From contig NZ_CP140152.1 in the NCBI RefSeq assembly GCF_034479515.1, positions 2,542,001-2,606,000 on the forward strand: a stretch of DNA of 64,000 bases. The letters run 5' to 3'. The notes beneath the pieces are model-generated. The model was not told the DNA's origin. It did no database searches and saw nothing but the letters and a program-made list of their open reading frames with translations. The position numbers were made by a program, and so were the translations under genes. Below are positions 53,594 through 63,283 of this stretch, piece after piece. This DNA comes from Duganella zoogloeoides (GTDB taxonomy: Bacteria; Pseudomonadota; Gammaproteobacteria; Burkholderiales; Burkholderiaceae_D). Numbering within the stretch: the first letter of the stretch is position 1; every line of letters starts with the position of its first letter.

Positions 53594-55924
53594 ATGACCA
53601 GTTTTATCTTGAGGCTTACGAAGCAGTTTCCGACCATCGGTGTGCTGGCGCTGGCAGTGGCATCGTCCGCCAGTGCAGCCACCATCGCCGCCACCAGCCT
53701 CAATCAGTCCTGGGACTTTTACCGCGACGACGCCAAGGTCGCCGCCACCGTGGACAAGGTGCCGGCCAATGGCTGGAGCCGCGTCAACCTGCCGCACACG
53801 GCGCGCCTGGAAGCCAAGGTCCCGGTCAATTCCTGGCAGGGCACGGCGTTCTACAAAAAGAGTTTCGATGCCAAGGTGGCGCCCGGCGAACAGGCGATCT
53901 TGCGCTTCGAAGGTGCGATGAACGTGGCCGATGTGTGGGTCAATGGCAAACACCTGGGCCAGCACCTGGGCGGCTACCTGCCGTTTTCGTACGACGTCAC
54001 GCCGCACCTGAAAGCGGGCGGCGGCAACGAGCTGGTGGTGCGCATCAATAACGAAGACAATGCCATCACCGGTCCCAAGCCGCTCAAAGACCTCGACTAC
54101 ATCCAGTACGGCGGCATCTACCGCGACGTCACGCTCACCATCAAGCCTGCCGTCCATATCAGCGACGAGATGCTGTCCAATACCGCAGCGGGCGGCGGCA
54201 TTTTTGTCACCTATCCGCAGATCGACAAGGCGTCGGCCACCGTGCGCGTCAAGGCCGAAGTGTGCAACACCGCGGCCGAGCCGCGCACTGCCGAACTGCG
54301 CCACCGCCTGCTGAGCAAAAATACCCGCGTGGCCGATGGCGTTGACAACGTCAGCCTGGCCGCCGGCGAGTGCAAACATGTCACGCGCGACCTCAAGGTC
54401 GACCGGCCGCAATTGTGGTCACCAAAGGCGCCAAACCTGTATGCACTGGAAACCACGGTCGCCAGCCGCGGCCAATCGGACCTGGTGAAAACCCGCATCG
54501 GCATCCGCCGCATCGAGATGGCCAAGGGCAAGCTGCTGATCAACGGTGAACAGACCTTCCTGCGCGGCGTCAACCGCCACCAGGAATATCCATACGTGGG
54601 CTATGCGCTGTCGCCGCAGGCCGAGTACCGCGACGCGCTGCTGATCAAGCGCGCCGGTTTCGATTACATCCGCCTGTCGCACTACCCGCATTCGCCGGCC
54701 TTCATGGCTGCCGCCGATGAACTGGGCATCATGGTGGTGCCGGGCATTCCTGGCTGGCAGTACTTCAATCCCGATCCGGCCTTCACGACCCAGGTGGTAA
54801 AAACCTGTACCGACATGGTGCGCCGCGACCGCAATCACGCCAGCGTGCTGGCCTGGGAATGCTCGCTCAACGAAACGCAAATGCCGGACGCACTGGTCGA
54901 AAAACTGCACCAGACCGTGCACACCGAGTTCCCCGGCGGCCAGGCCTATTCGGCCGGCTGGGTGCCGCAAACCTACGACGTGTATTTGCAGGCGCGCCAG
55001 CACCGCCTGGAAGACAAGCGTCCGTTGCCCGACAAGGCGCTGATCGTGTCCGAGTACGGCGACTGGGAATACTATGCGATGAACGCGGGCTTCAACCAGA
55101 CTGCCTGGGGCGACCTGAAAGCGGCCGACCGCAGCAGCCGGCAGCTGCTGGCCGACGGCGAAACCCGCCTGCTGCAGCAGGCGAAAAACCTGGCCGAATC
55201 GCACGACGACAACTTCAACACCGGCGCCGTCGCCGATGGCTACTGGGTGATGTTCGACTACGGCCGCGGCTACGCACCGGACCTTGAGTCGTCCGGCATC
55301 ATGACCATCGACCGCCTGCCGAAATTCTCGAATGAATTCTTCCGCTCGCAGCGCAGCGCGCTCGAGTCCAGCAAGTGGGGCGGCGGGCCGATGGTGTTCA
55401 TCGCCAGCCACTGGAACAAGGATTCGTCGCCACAGGTGCGCGTGTTCTCGAACACCGACGAAGTGGAGCTGTTCCTGAACGGTCAAAGCCTGGGCCGCGT
55501 GAAGAGCGCGCCGACCAAGCTGCACCCGAACCTCAAGCATCCGCCGCTGGAATTCAACGCCGGCCAGTACGCTGCCGGTGAACTGAAAGCGATTGCCTGG
55601 CTGGGCGGCAAGAAGGTTGCCGAACACGTGGTGCGCACGGCCAGCGAGGCGGCCAAGCTGGACGTCTCCGTGGACGACCTCGGTGTGAAATCGACGGCTG
55701 GCGACCTGGTATTCATCCGCGCCAAGACGGTCGATGCCAAGGGCAACCTGGTGGCCGGCAGCGGCCAGTCGGTGAAGTTTACTGCCGGCGGCGCCTACGA
55801 AATCGTCGGCCCTGCCACGGTGACCACCGAAGGCGGCATCGCCAGCGTGCTGGTACGCGTGGGCGCCAATGGCGGCAAGGGTTCGATCACGGCCGATGGC
55901 GGCACCGTGCGCGGCAAGCTGTAA
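53594..55924 (+). CDS. GH2 glycoside hydrolase (beta-galactosidase/glucuronidase type)
   Basis: 776 residues from the ATG at 53594 behind GGGAG. A signal peptide (to about ASSASAA) makes it exported. The GH2 layout is present: sugar-binding jelly roll, immunoglobulin-like domain, TIM barrel, then C-terminal beta domains. Catalytic residues are Glu427 (acid/base, SLNET) and Glu487 (nucleophile, VSEYGDW). In place of the common HHHNAG text there is an RLSHYPHSP motif. Substrate specificity between galactosides and glucuronides cannot be settled by eye. A role with rhamnogalacturonan side chains fits the PL11 lyase. Confidence 0.9.
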   Translation: MTSFILRLTKQFPTIGVLALAVASSASAATIAATSLNQSWDFYRDDAKVAATVDKVPANGWSRVNLPHTARLEAKVPVNSWQGTAFYKKSFDAKVAPGEQAILRFEGAMNVADVWVNGKHLGQHLGGYLPFSYDVTPHLKAGGGNELVVRINNEDNAITGPKPLKDLDYIQYGGIYRDVTLTIKPAVHISDEMLSNTAAGGGIFVTYPQIDKASATVRVKAEVCNTAAEPRTAELRHRLLSKNTRVADGVDNVSLAAGECKHVTRDLKVDRPQLWSPKAPNLYALETTVASRGQSDLVKTRIGIRRIEMAKGKLLINGEQTFLRGVNRHQEYPYVGYALSPQAEYRDALLIKRAGFDYIRLSHYPHSPAFMAAADELGIMVVPGIPGWQYFNPDPAFTTQVVKTCTDMVRRDRNHASVLAWECSLNETQMPDALVEKLHQTVHTEFPGGQAYSAGWVPQTYDVYLQARQHRLEDKRPLPDKALIVSEYGDWEYYAMNAGFNQTAWGDLKAADRSSRQLLADGETRLLQQAKNLAESHDDNFNTGAVADGYWVMFDYGRGYAPDLESSGIMTIDRLPKFSNEFFRSQRSALESSKWGGGPMVFIASHWNKDSSPQVRVFSNTDEVELFLNGQSLGRVKSAPTKLHPNLKHPPLEFNAGQYAAGELKAIAWLGGKKVAEHVVRTASEAAKLDVSVDDLGVKSTAGDLVFIRAKTVDAKGNLVAGSGQSVKFTAGGAYEIVGPATVTTEGGIASVLVRVGANGGKGSITADGGTVRGKL

Positions 55925-56004
55925 GACATCGTGACGCGGCGCGCAGGCAGCCGCTTATCGGTTAGCATGTCGCACACGATCACTTGAATAAGGGTAGTGT
56001 GCAC

Positions 56005-57246
56005 ATGATTACTTTCGGACGCGGTCAAAAAGGCAAGCTGGCGGACCTCGGTTGCGGCAGCAATGTGGCGGTGAACGTGGCGCTGCAGGCGCCGGGCGCC
56101 ACCATCGACCTGTCGTGCTTTGGGCTCGACGCGCAAGGCAAGCTGTCGGACGACCGCTACATGGTCTTCTACAACCAGCTGGCCAGCCCCGAAGGCGCTG
56201 TGCGCCTGACCCTGTCGGCTGGCGCGGCCACATTCCAGCTCAATCTCGACGCCTTGCCGGCCTCGATCGAGCGCCTGGTGTTTACCGGCGCGCTCGATGG
56301 CGGCGGCACCATGCGGACGATTGCTCCCGGCAGCATCGCCATCGGCGGCGCCGCCACTTTCCCGTTGAGCGGTGCGGACTTTGCCGATGAAAAGGCCGTG
56401 ATCCTGGCCGAGGTGTACCGCCGCGACGGCGCCTGGCGCTTTGGCGCCGTCGGCCAGGGATTCAACGGCGGCATGGCGGCGCTGCTGGCGCACTTTGGCG
56501 GCACCGAGGCGGCGTCGTCTGCTGCTGCAGCTGCGCCAGCGTCTGCTCCGACACCTGCTCCAGCTCCTGTGCCTGCGCCCGCGCCTGTGCCAAAAATTTC
56601 GCTCTCGAAAATCACGCTGGAAAAGCGCGGTGACAAGATTTCGCTCGAGAAGGGCGCCGGGCGCGGCTTCGGCAAGATCCGCGTCAACCTGAACTGGAAC
56701 CAGCGCCCGCAGGAGCATCCGGCCAAGACCGGCTTCTTCGCCAAGCTGACCGGCGGCGGCCAGCCCAAGGGCATCGACCTGGATTTGGCCTGCCTGTTCG
56801 AACTGCGCGACGGCACGCCGGGCGGCGTCCAGGCGCTGGGCGAGAGCTGGGGTGCGTTCGACCGTCCGCCGTACATCCACCTGGCCGGCGACGACCGCAG
56901 CGGCGCGGTCAGCGACGGCGAAAACATCTACATCAACGGCGACCGCTTCGACGAAATCGGCCGCGTGCTGATTTTCAGCTTCATCTACGAGGGCGTACCG
57001 AATTGGGCCGCCACCGACGGCGTGGTGCTGATCGAAGTGCCGAACCAGCCGCCGGTGGAAGTGCGGCTCGATCACGGCGGCGACCAGCCGATGTGCGCAA
57101 TCGCCATGATCGAAAACCAGGGCGGCAAGCTGCAGGTGACCAAGCTGGTGGACTACGTGTCCGGCGAAGGCAAGATCAGCGGCCACGAAGTGATCGGCAA
57201 CAAGTACGGCTTCAAGCTGCGCTGGCGCGCCGGCTCCAAGGGGTGA
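56005..57246 (+). CDS. TerD-TerA fusion protein (tellurite/stress family)
   Basis: 413 residues from the ATG at 56005. A TTG at 55984 is in frame but weak. The N-terminal part (about 1-170) is a TerD domain with SDDRYMVFYNQL and VYRRDGAWRFGAVGQGF. A Pro/Ala linker follows (about 173-200). The C-terminal part (about 200-413) is TerA-like: KIRVNLNWNQ, GIDLDLACLFEL, and DRFDEIGRVLIFSFIYEG. Two Ca-binding TerD-type folds in one chain. No other ter genes are nearby. Function beyond general stress or toxin resistance is unknown. Confidence 0.85.
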   Translation: MITFGRGQKGKLADLGCGSNVAVNVALQAPGATIDLSCFGLDAQGKLSDDRYMVFYNQLASPEGAVRLTLSAGAATFQLNLDALPASIERLVFTGALDGGGTMRTIAPGSIAIGGAATFPLSGADFADEKAVILAEVYRRDGAWRFGAVGQGFNGGMAALLAHFGGTEAASSAAAAAPASAPTPAPAPVPAPAPVPKISLSKITLEKRGDKISLEKGAGRGFGKIRVNLNWNQRPQEHPAKTGFFAKLTGGGQPKGIDLDLACLFELRDGTPGGVQALGESWGAFDRPPYIHLAGDDRSGAVSDGENIYINGDRFDEIGRVLIFSFIYEGVPNWAATDGVVLIEVPNQPPVEVRLDHGGDQPMCAIAMIENQGGKLQVTKLVDYVSGEGKISGHEVIGNKYGFKLRWRAGSKG

Positions 57247-57327
57247 CTTTTGTTTAGTAAGTTTGTCATGGGCGTGTAACACCGCGGCTCTAGAATCGTT
57301 GGCATTCCAACCTTTCCAGAGCCGTTC

Positions 57328-59424
57328 ATGCACAACGACGCCAAGTACGACACCACCAACGAACCAGCCAGCGAGCCACAGGCCAGCCGCCGCACGCTGC
57401 TGAAAATGGGGCTCGCTTCCGCCTCGACCCTGTCGGTCGGCAGCCTGCTGGCCGGTTGCGGCGGCGGCAGCGATCCGGTAAGCGCTGCCCCGGCCCCGGC
57501 CCCCACTCCCGCAGCGAAAATCTCGAGCTTCGCGCTGGCCGTGCTGCCCGACACCCAGTTCTATTCACGCTACGCCACCTCGGGCGAGAGCAACCAGTAC
57601 CAGCGCCACTACGGCAACGAGCCGTTTGCCGCCCAGACCAACTGGGTCGCCCGCAATGCCCAGGCGCTCAACATCCCGTTTCTGATCCACCTCGGCGACG
57701 TGGTGGACCAGGTGGGCAAGCCGGAACAATGGAAGGTGGCCGACAGCGCCATGCAGGTGCTGGAAGGGGCCAAGCTGCCGTACTCCATCCTGGCCGGCAA
57801 CCACGATGTGCTCAACGATCTCGATTACAGCGGCGACCAGTCGCGTGGCACCGACGCCCAGCGCGTGCTGGCCAACGAACCCTATCTGCAATGGTTCGGC
57901 ACGCGCCGCGCCCAGCGCCAGGCCACCTTCGGCGGCCGCGATGCCAGCGGCTTCCACGAGTACCACATCTTCACCGCGCAGGACCAGCGCTTCCTGGTGC
58001 TGTCGCTGTCGTGGCGCATCTCGGATGCGGGCATCGCCTGGGCACGCAAGGTCCTGGCCGACAACCCCACGCTGCCGGCCATCCTGGTCAACCACCAGTT
58101 GCTCAATATCGCGCCCGACGCCGTCAGCCCGCTGGAAACCGAGTACGGCAAGATGTTGTGGGAAAAGCTGATCCGCGATAACGACCAGATCTTCATGACT
58201 CTCAACGGCCACCACCACGGCGCCGCGCGCCTGACCAAGACCAACAACTTCGGCAACCCGGTCGAGGAAATGGTGGTCGATTACCAGATGGCCTACCAGG
58301 GCGGCAACGGCTTGATGCGCCTGTACGAGTTCGACCTGACCAACAAGCAGATCAAGGTGCTGTCGTTCTCGCCGTGGGTGCCGATGAAACCGGCCGACAC
58401 GCTCAACGCTTTCGATCGCGCCGTGCTCACCGAAACTAACGAGGTTTTCACCATCAGTCTCGATTTCGCCAAGCGCTTCGCGCGCTTCAACTCCACCTTC
58501 GGCACCGGCCAGGCCACGGTGGCGTCGTCGCTGGTGGACCAGGCCAAGGCATTGGTATTGAAGGGTTACACGGAACCGGCGGTGGTCACACCGGTCGCGC
58601 CCAAGGACGCAGACGACTACCCGAAAGTGGCATCGACCGTGGCGCACTGGCGCTTCTTCGGCGGCGCCGACGGCGCGGTCGTTGCGCCGGGTACGCGCAT
58701 TGCGGACGTCACCGGCGCCAACCCGCTGGTGCGCGACGCCCTCAATCGCGGCGGCGTGAAAAATGCGGAAGCAGGCGACATCGTGTGGAGCGCCGACCGC
58801 CACCGCCTGTCGTCGGCCCCGGGATCGGTCAGCTTCCTCAACACCGACAAGAATGTGCCGCGCCTGAGCTATTTCATCACCGACGCTTCGGCCGCGATCA
58901 ACGCCCAGACCTTTGCCACCAACGGTTACACCATCGAAGCCTTCATCAAGATCAATCCGGCCTGGGTCAACTCGAAACACGCATGGATGAACATCATGAC
59001 GCGCGACGGCGTACGCGGCAACCTGGTCGGCTTCAACGGCGGGGACGCCGAATCGCCGCCGCTGCTGTTTGCGATTTCGAGCCTGCGCGAAGTGCAGTGG
59101 GAAGTGGTGCCCGACGTGACGGGTACCCGCGGCGGCCTTGCCAGCTGGTCGGGCGAGATCATTGCCGGCACCTGGGTGCACATCGCCATCGTCAACGACC
59201 CGGTCACGCACGACACGGTGATGTACGTGGAAGGCGCGCCGGTACTGCGCAACAGCAGCAACGTCGTGGGTTTGGCGACACTGTCGGCGACGTCGCCGTG
59301 GGTGGTCGGTGGCGGCTCGTGGGATGGCGAACGGGCCGATGGCTTCTTCGGCAATATCGGCGAGATCCGCGTGGCGTCGGGCGCGTTGAAACCGGCGCAG
59401 TGGCTGACGGCGCGCCGTACCTGA
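57328..59424 (+). CDS. Secreted metallophosphoesterase with LamG-like domain
   Basis: 698 residues with a Tat-like signal (ASRRTLLKMGL) and lipobox (LLAGC), so probably a Tat-exported lipoprotein. The calcineurin-like phosphoesterase domain has the metal motifs LPDTQFYS, HLGDVVDQ, GNHDVL, VNHQ and NGHHHG. Residues about 420-698 form a concanavalin/LamG-like end (HWRFFG, SSAPGSVSFLNTD, YTIEAFIKIN, WVHIAIVND). The combination suggests a cell-surface phosphatase or phosphodiesterase that binds sugar. The substrate is unknown. Confidence 0.85.
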   Translation: MHNDAKYDTTNEPASEPQASRRTLLKMGLASASTLSVGSLLAGCGGGSDPVSAAPAPAPTPAAKISSFALAVLPDTQFYSRYATSGESNQYQRHYGNEPFAAQTNWVARNAQALNIPFLIHLGDVVDQVGKPEQWKVADSAMQVLEGAKLPYSILAGNHDVLNDLDYSGDQSRGTDAQRVLANEPYLQWFGTRRAQRQATFGGRDASGFHEYHIFTAQDQRFLVLSLSWRISDAGIAWARKVLADNPTLPAILVNHQLLNIAPDAVSPLETEYGKMLWEKLIRDNDQIFMTLNGHHHGAARLTKTNNFGNPVEEMVVDYQMAYQGGNGLMRLYEFDLTNKQIKVLSFSPWVPMKPADTLNAFDRAVLTETNEVFTISLDFAKRFARFNSTFGTGQATVASSLVDQAKALVLKGYTEPAVVTPVAPKDADDYPKVASTVAHWRFFGGADGAVVAPGTRIADVTGANPLVRDALNRGGVKNAEAGDIVWSADRHRLSSAPGSVSFLNTDKNVPRLSYFITDASAAINAQTFATNGYTIEAFIKINPAWVNSKHAWMNIMTRDGVRGNLVGFNGGDAESPPLLFAISSLREVQWEVVPDVTGTRGGLASWSGEIIAGTWVHIAIVNDPVTHDTVMYVEGAPVLRNSSNVVGLATLSATSPWVVGGGSWDGERADGFFGNIGEIRVASGALKPAQWLTARRT

Positions 59425-59425
59425 T

Positions 59426-60961
59426 CTACAGGTCGGCCAGGCTGGCGCGCGTGCGCGCCGCCTGTTCGCGCACCCCATCGAGCACCGGCCCATCCATGCG
59501 CCTGAGCTGCTGATACACCATCCCCAGGCGGTGGTTGCCGGCCAACCGATCCCGGTTGCGGTCGAAAAAATCCCAGTACAGCGCGTTGTACGGGCAGGCG
59601 CGCTCGCCGGTGCGCGCCTTTTTGTCGTAATGGCACCCCTTGCAGTAATCGCTCATCTTGTCGATATACGCGGCGCTCGAGACGTACGGCTTGGTCGCCA
59701 GCAGGCCGCCGTCGGCGAACTGGCTCATACCGAGGGTGTTGGGCAGTTCCACCCATTCGAAGGCGTCGATGTACACGCCCAGGTACCAGCCGTGCAGCGC
59801 CTGCGGCGACAGGCCGGCCAATAGCGAAAAATTCCCGATCACCATCAGGCGGTTGATGTGGTGCGCGTGCGCGTGTTCGAGCGACTGGCCGATGGCAGTC
59901 GCCAGGCAGCGCATGCGCGTGTCGCCGGACCAGAACCAGTGCGGCAGCGGCTCCTCGTGGCCGAAGGTGTTCAACTGGTCGTAACCGGGCATGCGGTGCC
60001 AGTACACGCCGCGCACGTACTCGCGCCAGCCGAGGATTTGCCGTACATAGCCTTCCACCGCCGCCAGCGGCGCCGCGCCATCGGCCAGTGCCTGCACCAC
60101 GCGATCCACCACCTCGTGCGGAGCGATCATTTTCACGTTCATCGCGAACGAAAGCAACGAGTGGAACAGGCGCCAGGCCTTGAAGCTCATCGCGTCCTGG
60201 TATTGGCCGAAGTGGGGCAGCGCGTGTTTGACGAAGCGTTCCAGTTGCGCCAGCGCTTCGTCGCGGTTCAGCGGCCAGCGCAGGTCGGCCGCATTGGGCG
60301 CGCCGAAACTATGCGCGCCGGATGCCTCGATGCTCGCCCACAGCGCGCTGTGGTCGTGCGACTCGCGCAGGTCGGCCGGTTCCCACGGGATGCCTTTCCA
60401 CGCCTCGCGGTTGTCGTGGTCGAAGTTCCACTGGCCGCCCGCCGGCTTGCCGGTGTCCGAGACCAGCACCTTGTGGCGCAGGCGCATGTGGCGATAAAAG
60501 TGTTCCATCACCCAGCTGGTGCGGCCGTCGAACAGCGCCGCCGCCTCGTGGCGCGCGGTGTAAAAATGCTCGGTATCGGCCATCGCGGACGCAATGGTCA
60601 AACCGGCTGCATACGCCGCCAGTTGCCGGTCGAGCCGGTACTCGTCCGGCGCCTGCCAGGCGAAGTTGCTGGCGCCATACAGCGCCAGCAACCGGTCCAG
60701 GTTGGCCGGCAGCGATTGCAGGTTGTCGGGATCGTCGATGGTCAGATAGTGCACCCGGTGGCCGGCGTCGCGCAGGCGCCGGGCGAAGTCGCGCATGGCG
60801 GCAAAGATGGCGATGATTTTTTGTGCATGGTGCAGCACGTAGTCGGTTTCCTGCCGCACCTCCATCAGCACGAACACTACGCCGGGGTCCGGCGCCCGGA
60901 ACCAGCTGTGCAGGCAGTTGAGCTGGTCGCCCAGCACCAGCTTGAGCGAGGCGGCGCTCAC
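59426..60961 (-). CDS. FeS-type bacterial cryptochrome/photolyase
   Basis: 511 residues starting at a GTG, four bases after the BLUF stop. The N-terminal alpha/beta domain has LVLGDQLN and the C-terminal helical FAD domain has WREYVRGVYWHRMPGY, GDTRMRCLATAI, LMVIGNFSLLAG and WVELPN. CKGCHYDKKARTGERACPYN carries three of the four Cys that bind a 4Fe-4S cluster in FeS-BCP proteins such as Agrobacterium PhrB. These repair (6-4) photoproducts in DNA or act as light sensors, and bind a lumazine antenna. Confidence 0.9.
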   Translation of the reverse strand: MSAASLKLVLGDQLNCLHSWFRAPDPGVVFVLMEVRQETDYVLHHAQKIIAIFAAMRDFARRLRDAGHRVHYLTIDDPDNLQSLPANLDRLLALYGASNFAWQAPDEYRLDRQLAAYAAGLTIASAMADTEHFYTARHEAAALFDGRTSWVMEHFYRHMRLRHKVLVSDTGKPAGGQWNFDHDNREAWKGIPWEPADLRESHDHSALWASIEASGAHSFGAPNAADLRWPLNRDEALAQLERFVKHALPHFGQYQDAMSFKAWRLFHSLLSFAMNVKMIAPHEVVDRVVQALADGAAPLAAVEGYVRQILGWREYVRGVYWHRMPGYDQLNTFGHEEPLPHWFWSGDTRMRCLATAIGQSLEHAHAHHINRLMVIGNFSLLAGLSPQALHGWYLGVYIDAFEWVELPNTLGMSQFADGGLLATKPYVSSAAYIDKMSDYCKGCHYDKKARTGERACPYNALYWDFFDRNRDRLAGNHRLGMVYQQLRRMDGPVLDGVREQAARTRASLADL

Positions 60962-60965
60962 CGGA

Positions 60966-61391
60966 TTACGCGCGGCCCAGGATCGAGGCAGCCGCCATCA
61001 GCTCGTCGATCAGCGCCAATGAGCTTTTGCCCGACAGCGCGTGCGGATTGAACTCGGGCAGCGCCGAGTAGCGCAGCAGGGTGCCGGGATTGAGCTTGTT
61101 CAGGTTGACCTGGCCCATGGTCCAGCCGGAATAGCGGCGCTCGCAGATTTCCTCGTAGTGCAGCAGGATGGCGTCGGTATGGCGCGGGTCGCGCAGGATC
61201 TTCGCATACAGCGCGTTGACCTGCTCGCGTCCTCCTTCGATCACTTGCAGGTACAGGCGGTCGCTGTGGCACAGCACCCCGGTGATGCCGTGCCTGGGGT
61301 TGTAGTTGTGCGACTGCTGCATGATGGCGGTAATGCCGCCCACGGGCGTATCCCTGGCGGCGTGGCTGGCGTACAGAAGGCGGACAAGCAT
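60966..61391 (-). CDS. Short BLUF blue-light receptor
   Basis: 141 residues. The FAD-binding BLUF domain has the residues expected for blue-light signalling: Tyr7, Asn31, Gln49 and Trp90. After it come about 50 residues without an output domain. Such short BLUF proteins act by binding partner proteins. The gene is embedded between FolE and photolyase on the same strand with gaps of 4-40 bases, in an operon with a MerR regulator. Confidence 0.92.
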   Translation of the reverse strand: MLVRLLYASHAARDTPVGGITAIMQQSHNYNPRHGITGVLCHSDRLYLQVIEGGREQVNALYAKILRDPRHTDAILLHYEEICERRYSGWTMGQVNLNKLNPGTLLRYSALPEFNPHALSGKSSLALIDELMAAASILGRA

Positions 61392-61431
61392 GCTGGTATC
61401 TCCCGGAGGTTGGAGGTTGATTAACGTTTGA

Positions 61432-62139
61432 TTAGCGTTTGATGAGCGAAAGGAACTCGCGGCGCAGCGCCGGGTCCTTGAGGAAGGAGCCGTGCATCAC
61501 ACTGTTGATCATACGCGCGTCCATGTCCTTGACGCCGCGCCACTGCATGCAAAAATGGTCCGCTTCCATGATCACGGCCAGGCCGTCCGGCTGCATTTTT
61601 TCCTGCAGCAGGTCGGCCAGCTGCACCACGGCTTCCTCCTGGATTTGCGGGCGGCTCATGATCCAGCTGGCCAGGCGCGCGTATTTCGACAGGCCGATCA
61701 GGTTCGAATGCTGGTTGGGCATCACGCCGATCCATACCTTGCCAATCACCGGGCACAAGTGGTGTGAGCACGCGCTGCGTACCGTGATCGGGCCGATGAT
61801 CATCAACTCGTTGAGGTTGGCGGCGTTGGGGAACTCGGTGACCGGCGGCATCTCGACATAGCGGCCGCCGAACACTTCGTTCATGTACATTTTGGCCACG
61901 CGGCGGGCGGTGTCCTGCGTATTGTGGTCGCTCACGGTGTCGATCACCAGGCTCTCGAGCACCTTCTGCATATGGCCGCTGACTTCATCGAGCAACTGGT
62001 CTAGCTCGCCAGGTTCGATATAGGCGGCGATATTGTCGTTGGCGTGGAAGCGCGTGTTGCTGGCCACCAGCCGTGCGCGGATGCGTTCGGAGGCGGTGGT
62101 GGTGACAGGCAGGTATGCCGGTTGCGGCTCGGTGGTCAT
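61432..62139 (-). CDS. folE: GTP cyclohydrolase I
   Basis: 235 residues from the ATG at 62139. A TTG at 62151 would extend it. First enzyme of the folate/pterin route, converting GTP to dihydroneopterin triphosphate. Zinc ligands are seen in ACSHHLCPV and HFCMQWRGV. In light-regulated clusters an extra copy of folE is commonly linked to photolyase, where it may supply pterin chromophore. The N-terminal 40 residues are extended compared with E. coli FolE. Confidence 0.92.
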   Translation of the reverse strand: MTTEPQPAYLPVTTTASERIRARLVASNTRFHANDNIAAYIEPGELDQLLDEVSGHMQKVLESLVIDTVSDHNTQDTARRVAKMYMNEVFGGRYVEMPPVTEFPNAANLNELMIIGPITVRSACSHHLCPVIGKVWIGVMPNQHSNLIGLSKYARLASWIMSRPQIQEEAVVQLADLLQEKMQPDGLAVIMEADHFCMQWRGVKDMDARMINSVMHGSFLKDPALRREFLSLIKR

Positions 62140-62167
62140 GCGAAAATCCAATCAAAAAAGAGAGTTG

Positions 62168-63163
62168 CTACTGCGGCGGCAGCGGCAGGCCTTCGGCATA
62201 GGCCAGCCGCTCCAGCGCCTGTTCCATCAGCATGCGCGCATGGCCGGCGCTGCGTGCCAGGTCCTGGTGCAGCTTGGCGTCGGCGGCATTGCGGCTCACG
62301 CACTGGGCGCTGTACCGCTCGAAGCTGGTCAACATCAGCAGTATATCCGCCAGGTGGCGCGGGCATTCGCAGTCGATGCTGGTGGACATGGCCGCCAGTT
62401 CCGCCAGTTGCTGGTCCTCGAGACGGCGCGGCGCGACGGGCAGGGCCGGCGGCGGCGGCGGACGACCGCCGCCGGCAAACGCGGTGGCGCACAGCAGCGC
62501 TACTTCGGCAACGTCCGATGGCGCCCGCGCCACCAGGCAGTCCTGCTCGCGCAGGCGGCGCACGGTGGCGCTGTCGCAAAAACGGTAGAGCACCACCACC
62601 GCGCGCACGTTCAGCGCGGCGCGCGTGGCCATTACTGCCGGCAGCGAGTCCGCATTCATCTCGGACGCTTCGATCAGCAGCAGGTCGGCCGTCACGCCGG
62701 CCAGCGCCTGCGGCGCCTGGTGCAGGTACTGGCAACTGGCCACGATGTCGAGCACGGGGGCAGTGCGCGCCGCCGCCAGCTGGCGGGTGAGGGCGCCGCC
62801 GGCGATCGCCAGGCGCAGCAGGCGCGGTTCGCTTTCCACCGGCGGCGCCACGCCGGCCAGGGCCAGCAGCTCGTCGATGTCGAGGCGGGCCACGGTGGAA
62901 ATCGCGTGGCCCTGGTCCACCGCGCGCTTGAGCAGGCCGAGGCGCCGTACCTGTTCGGAAGAATACAGGCGCTGGCCGCGCGGCGAACGGCCGGCGTCCG
63001 ACACGCCATAGCGCCGCTCCCACACGCGCAGCGTCTCCACCGGCAGGCCGGCCAGGCGTGCCGCCACCCCGCTGCGGTAGCCGGCGCTGGTGCTGGGCGA
63101 ATTGTCGTCGGAGTCTGTCACGTTGGTTCCTGTCGGTTGGTGGCCGCATTTTAACAGTTTCAT
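62168..63163 (-). CDS. MerR-family LitR/CarH-like regulator lacking the B12-binding motif
   Basis: 331 residues from the ATG at 63163. An in-frame GTG at 63121 would remove 14 residues. The MerR winged-helix region (about 30-95) has VETLRVWERRYGV, GQRLYSSEQV, and AVDQGHAISTVA, close to LitR/CarH. The C-terminal part is alpha/beta as in B12-binding regulators, but no DxHxxG motif for cobalamin is seen. It therefore cannot use adenosylcobalamin in the CarH manner. LitR relatives of this kind in pseudomonads depend on a separate photoreceptor. Probable repressor of the cluster. Confidence 0.8.
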   Translation of the reverse strand: MKLLKCGHQPTGTNVTDSDDNSPSTSAGYRSGVAARLAGLPVETLRVWERRYGVSDAGRSPRGQRLYSSEQVRRLGLLKRAVDQGHAISTVARLDIDELLALAGVAPPVESEPRLLRLAIAGGALTRQLAAARTAPVLDIVASCQYLHQAPQALAGVTADLLLIEASEMNADSLPAVMATRAALNVRAVVVLYRFCDSATVRRLREQDCLVARAPSDVAEVALLCATAFAGGGRPPPPPALPVAPRRLEDQQLAELAAMSTSIDCECPRHLADILLMLTSFERYSAQCVSRNAADAKLHQDLARSAGHARMLMEQALERLAYAEGLPLPPQ

Positions 63164-63283
63164 GCCTGTGAGCTACATTGTCCCGGTCATGAACCGCTTT
63201 TTAATCCTTTCTCACAGCTTTTCAGCATATCTTCGCCAGTATACTGGGACATCGGAAGAACAGGTAACCAAGAAAGTTTTGAA

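Noticed and set aside
57247..57327. Possible PHO-box-like sequence upstream of the metallophosphoesterase
   Set aside because: Only partial similarity to the consensus, with no second half-site in phase. Insufficient to call.
63164..63283. -10-like TATACT at 63240-63245 as promoter of the oxidoreductase
   Set aside because: No acceptable -35 element at proper spacing. Not listed as a promoter.
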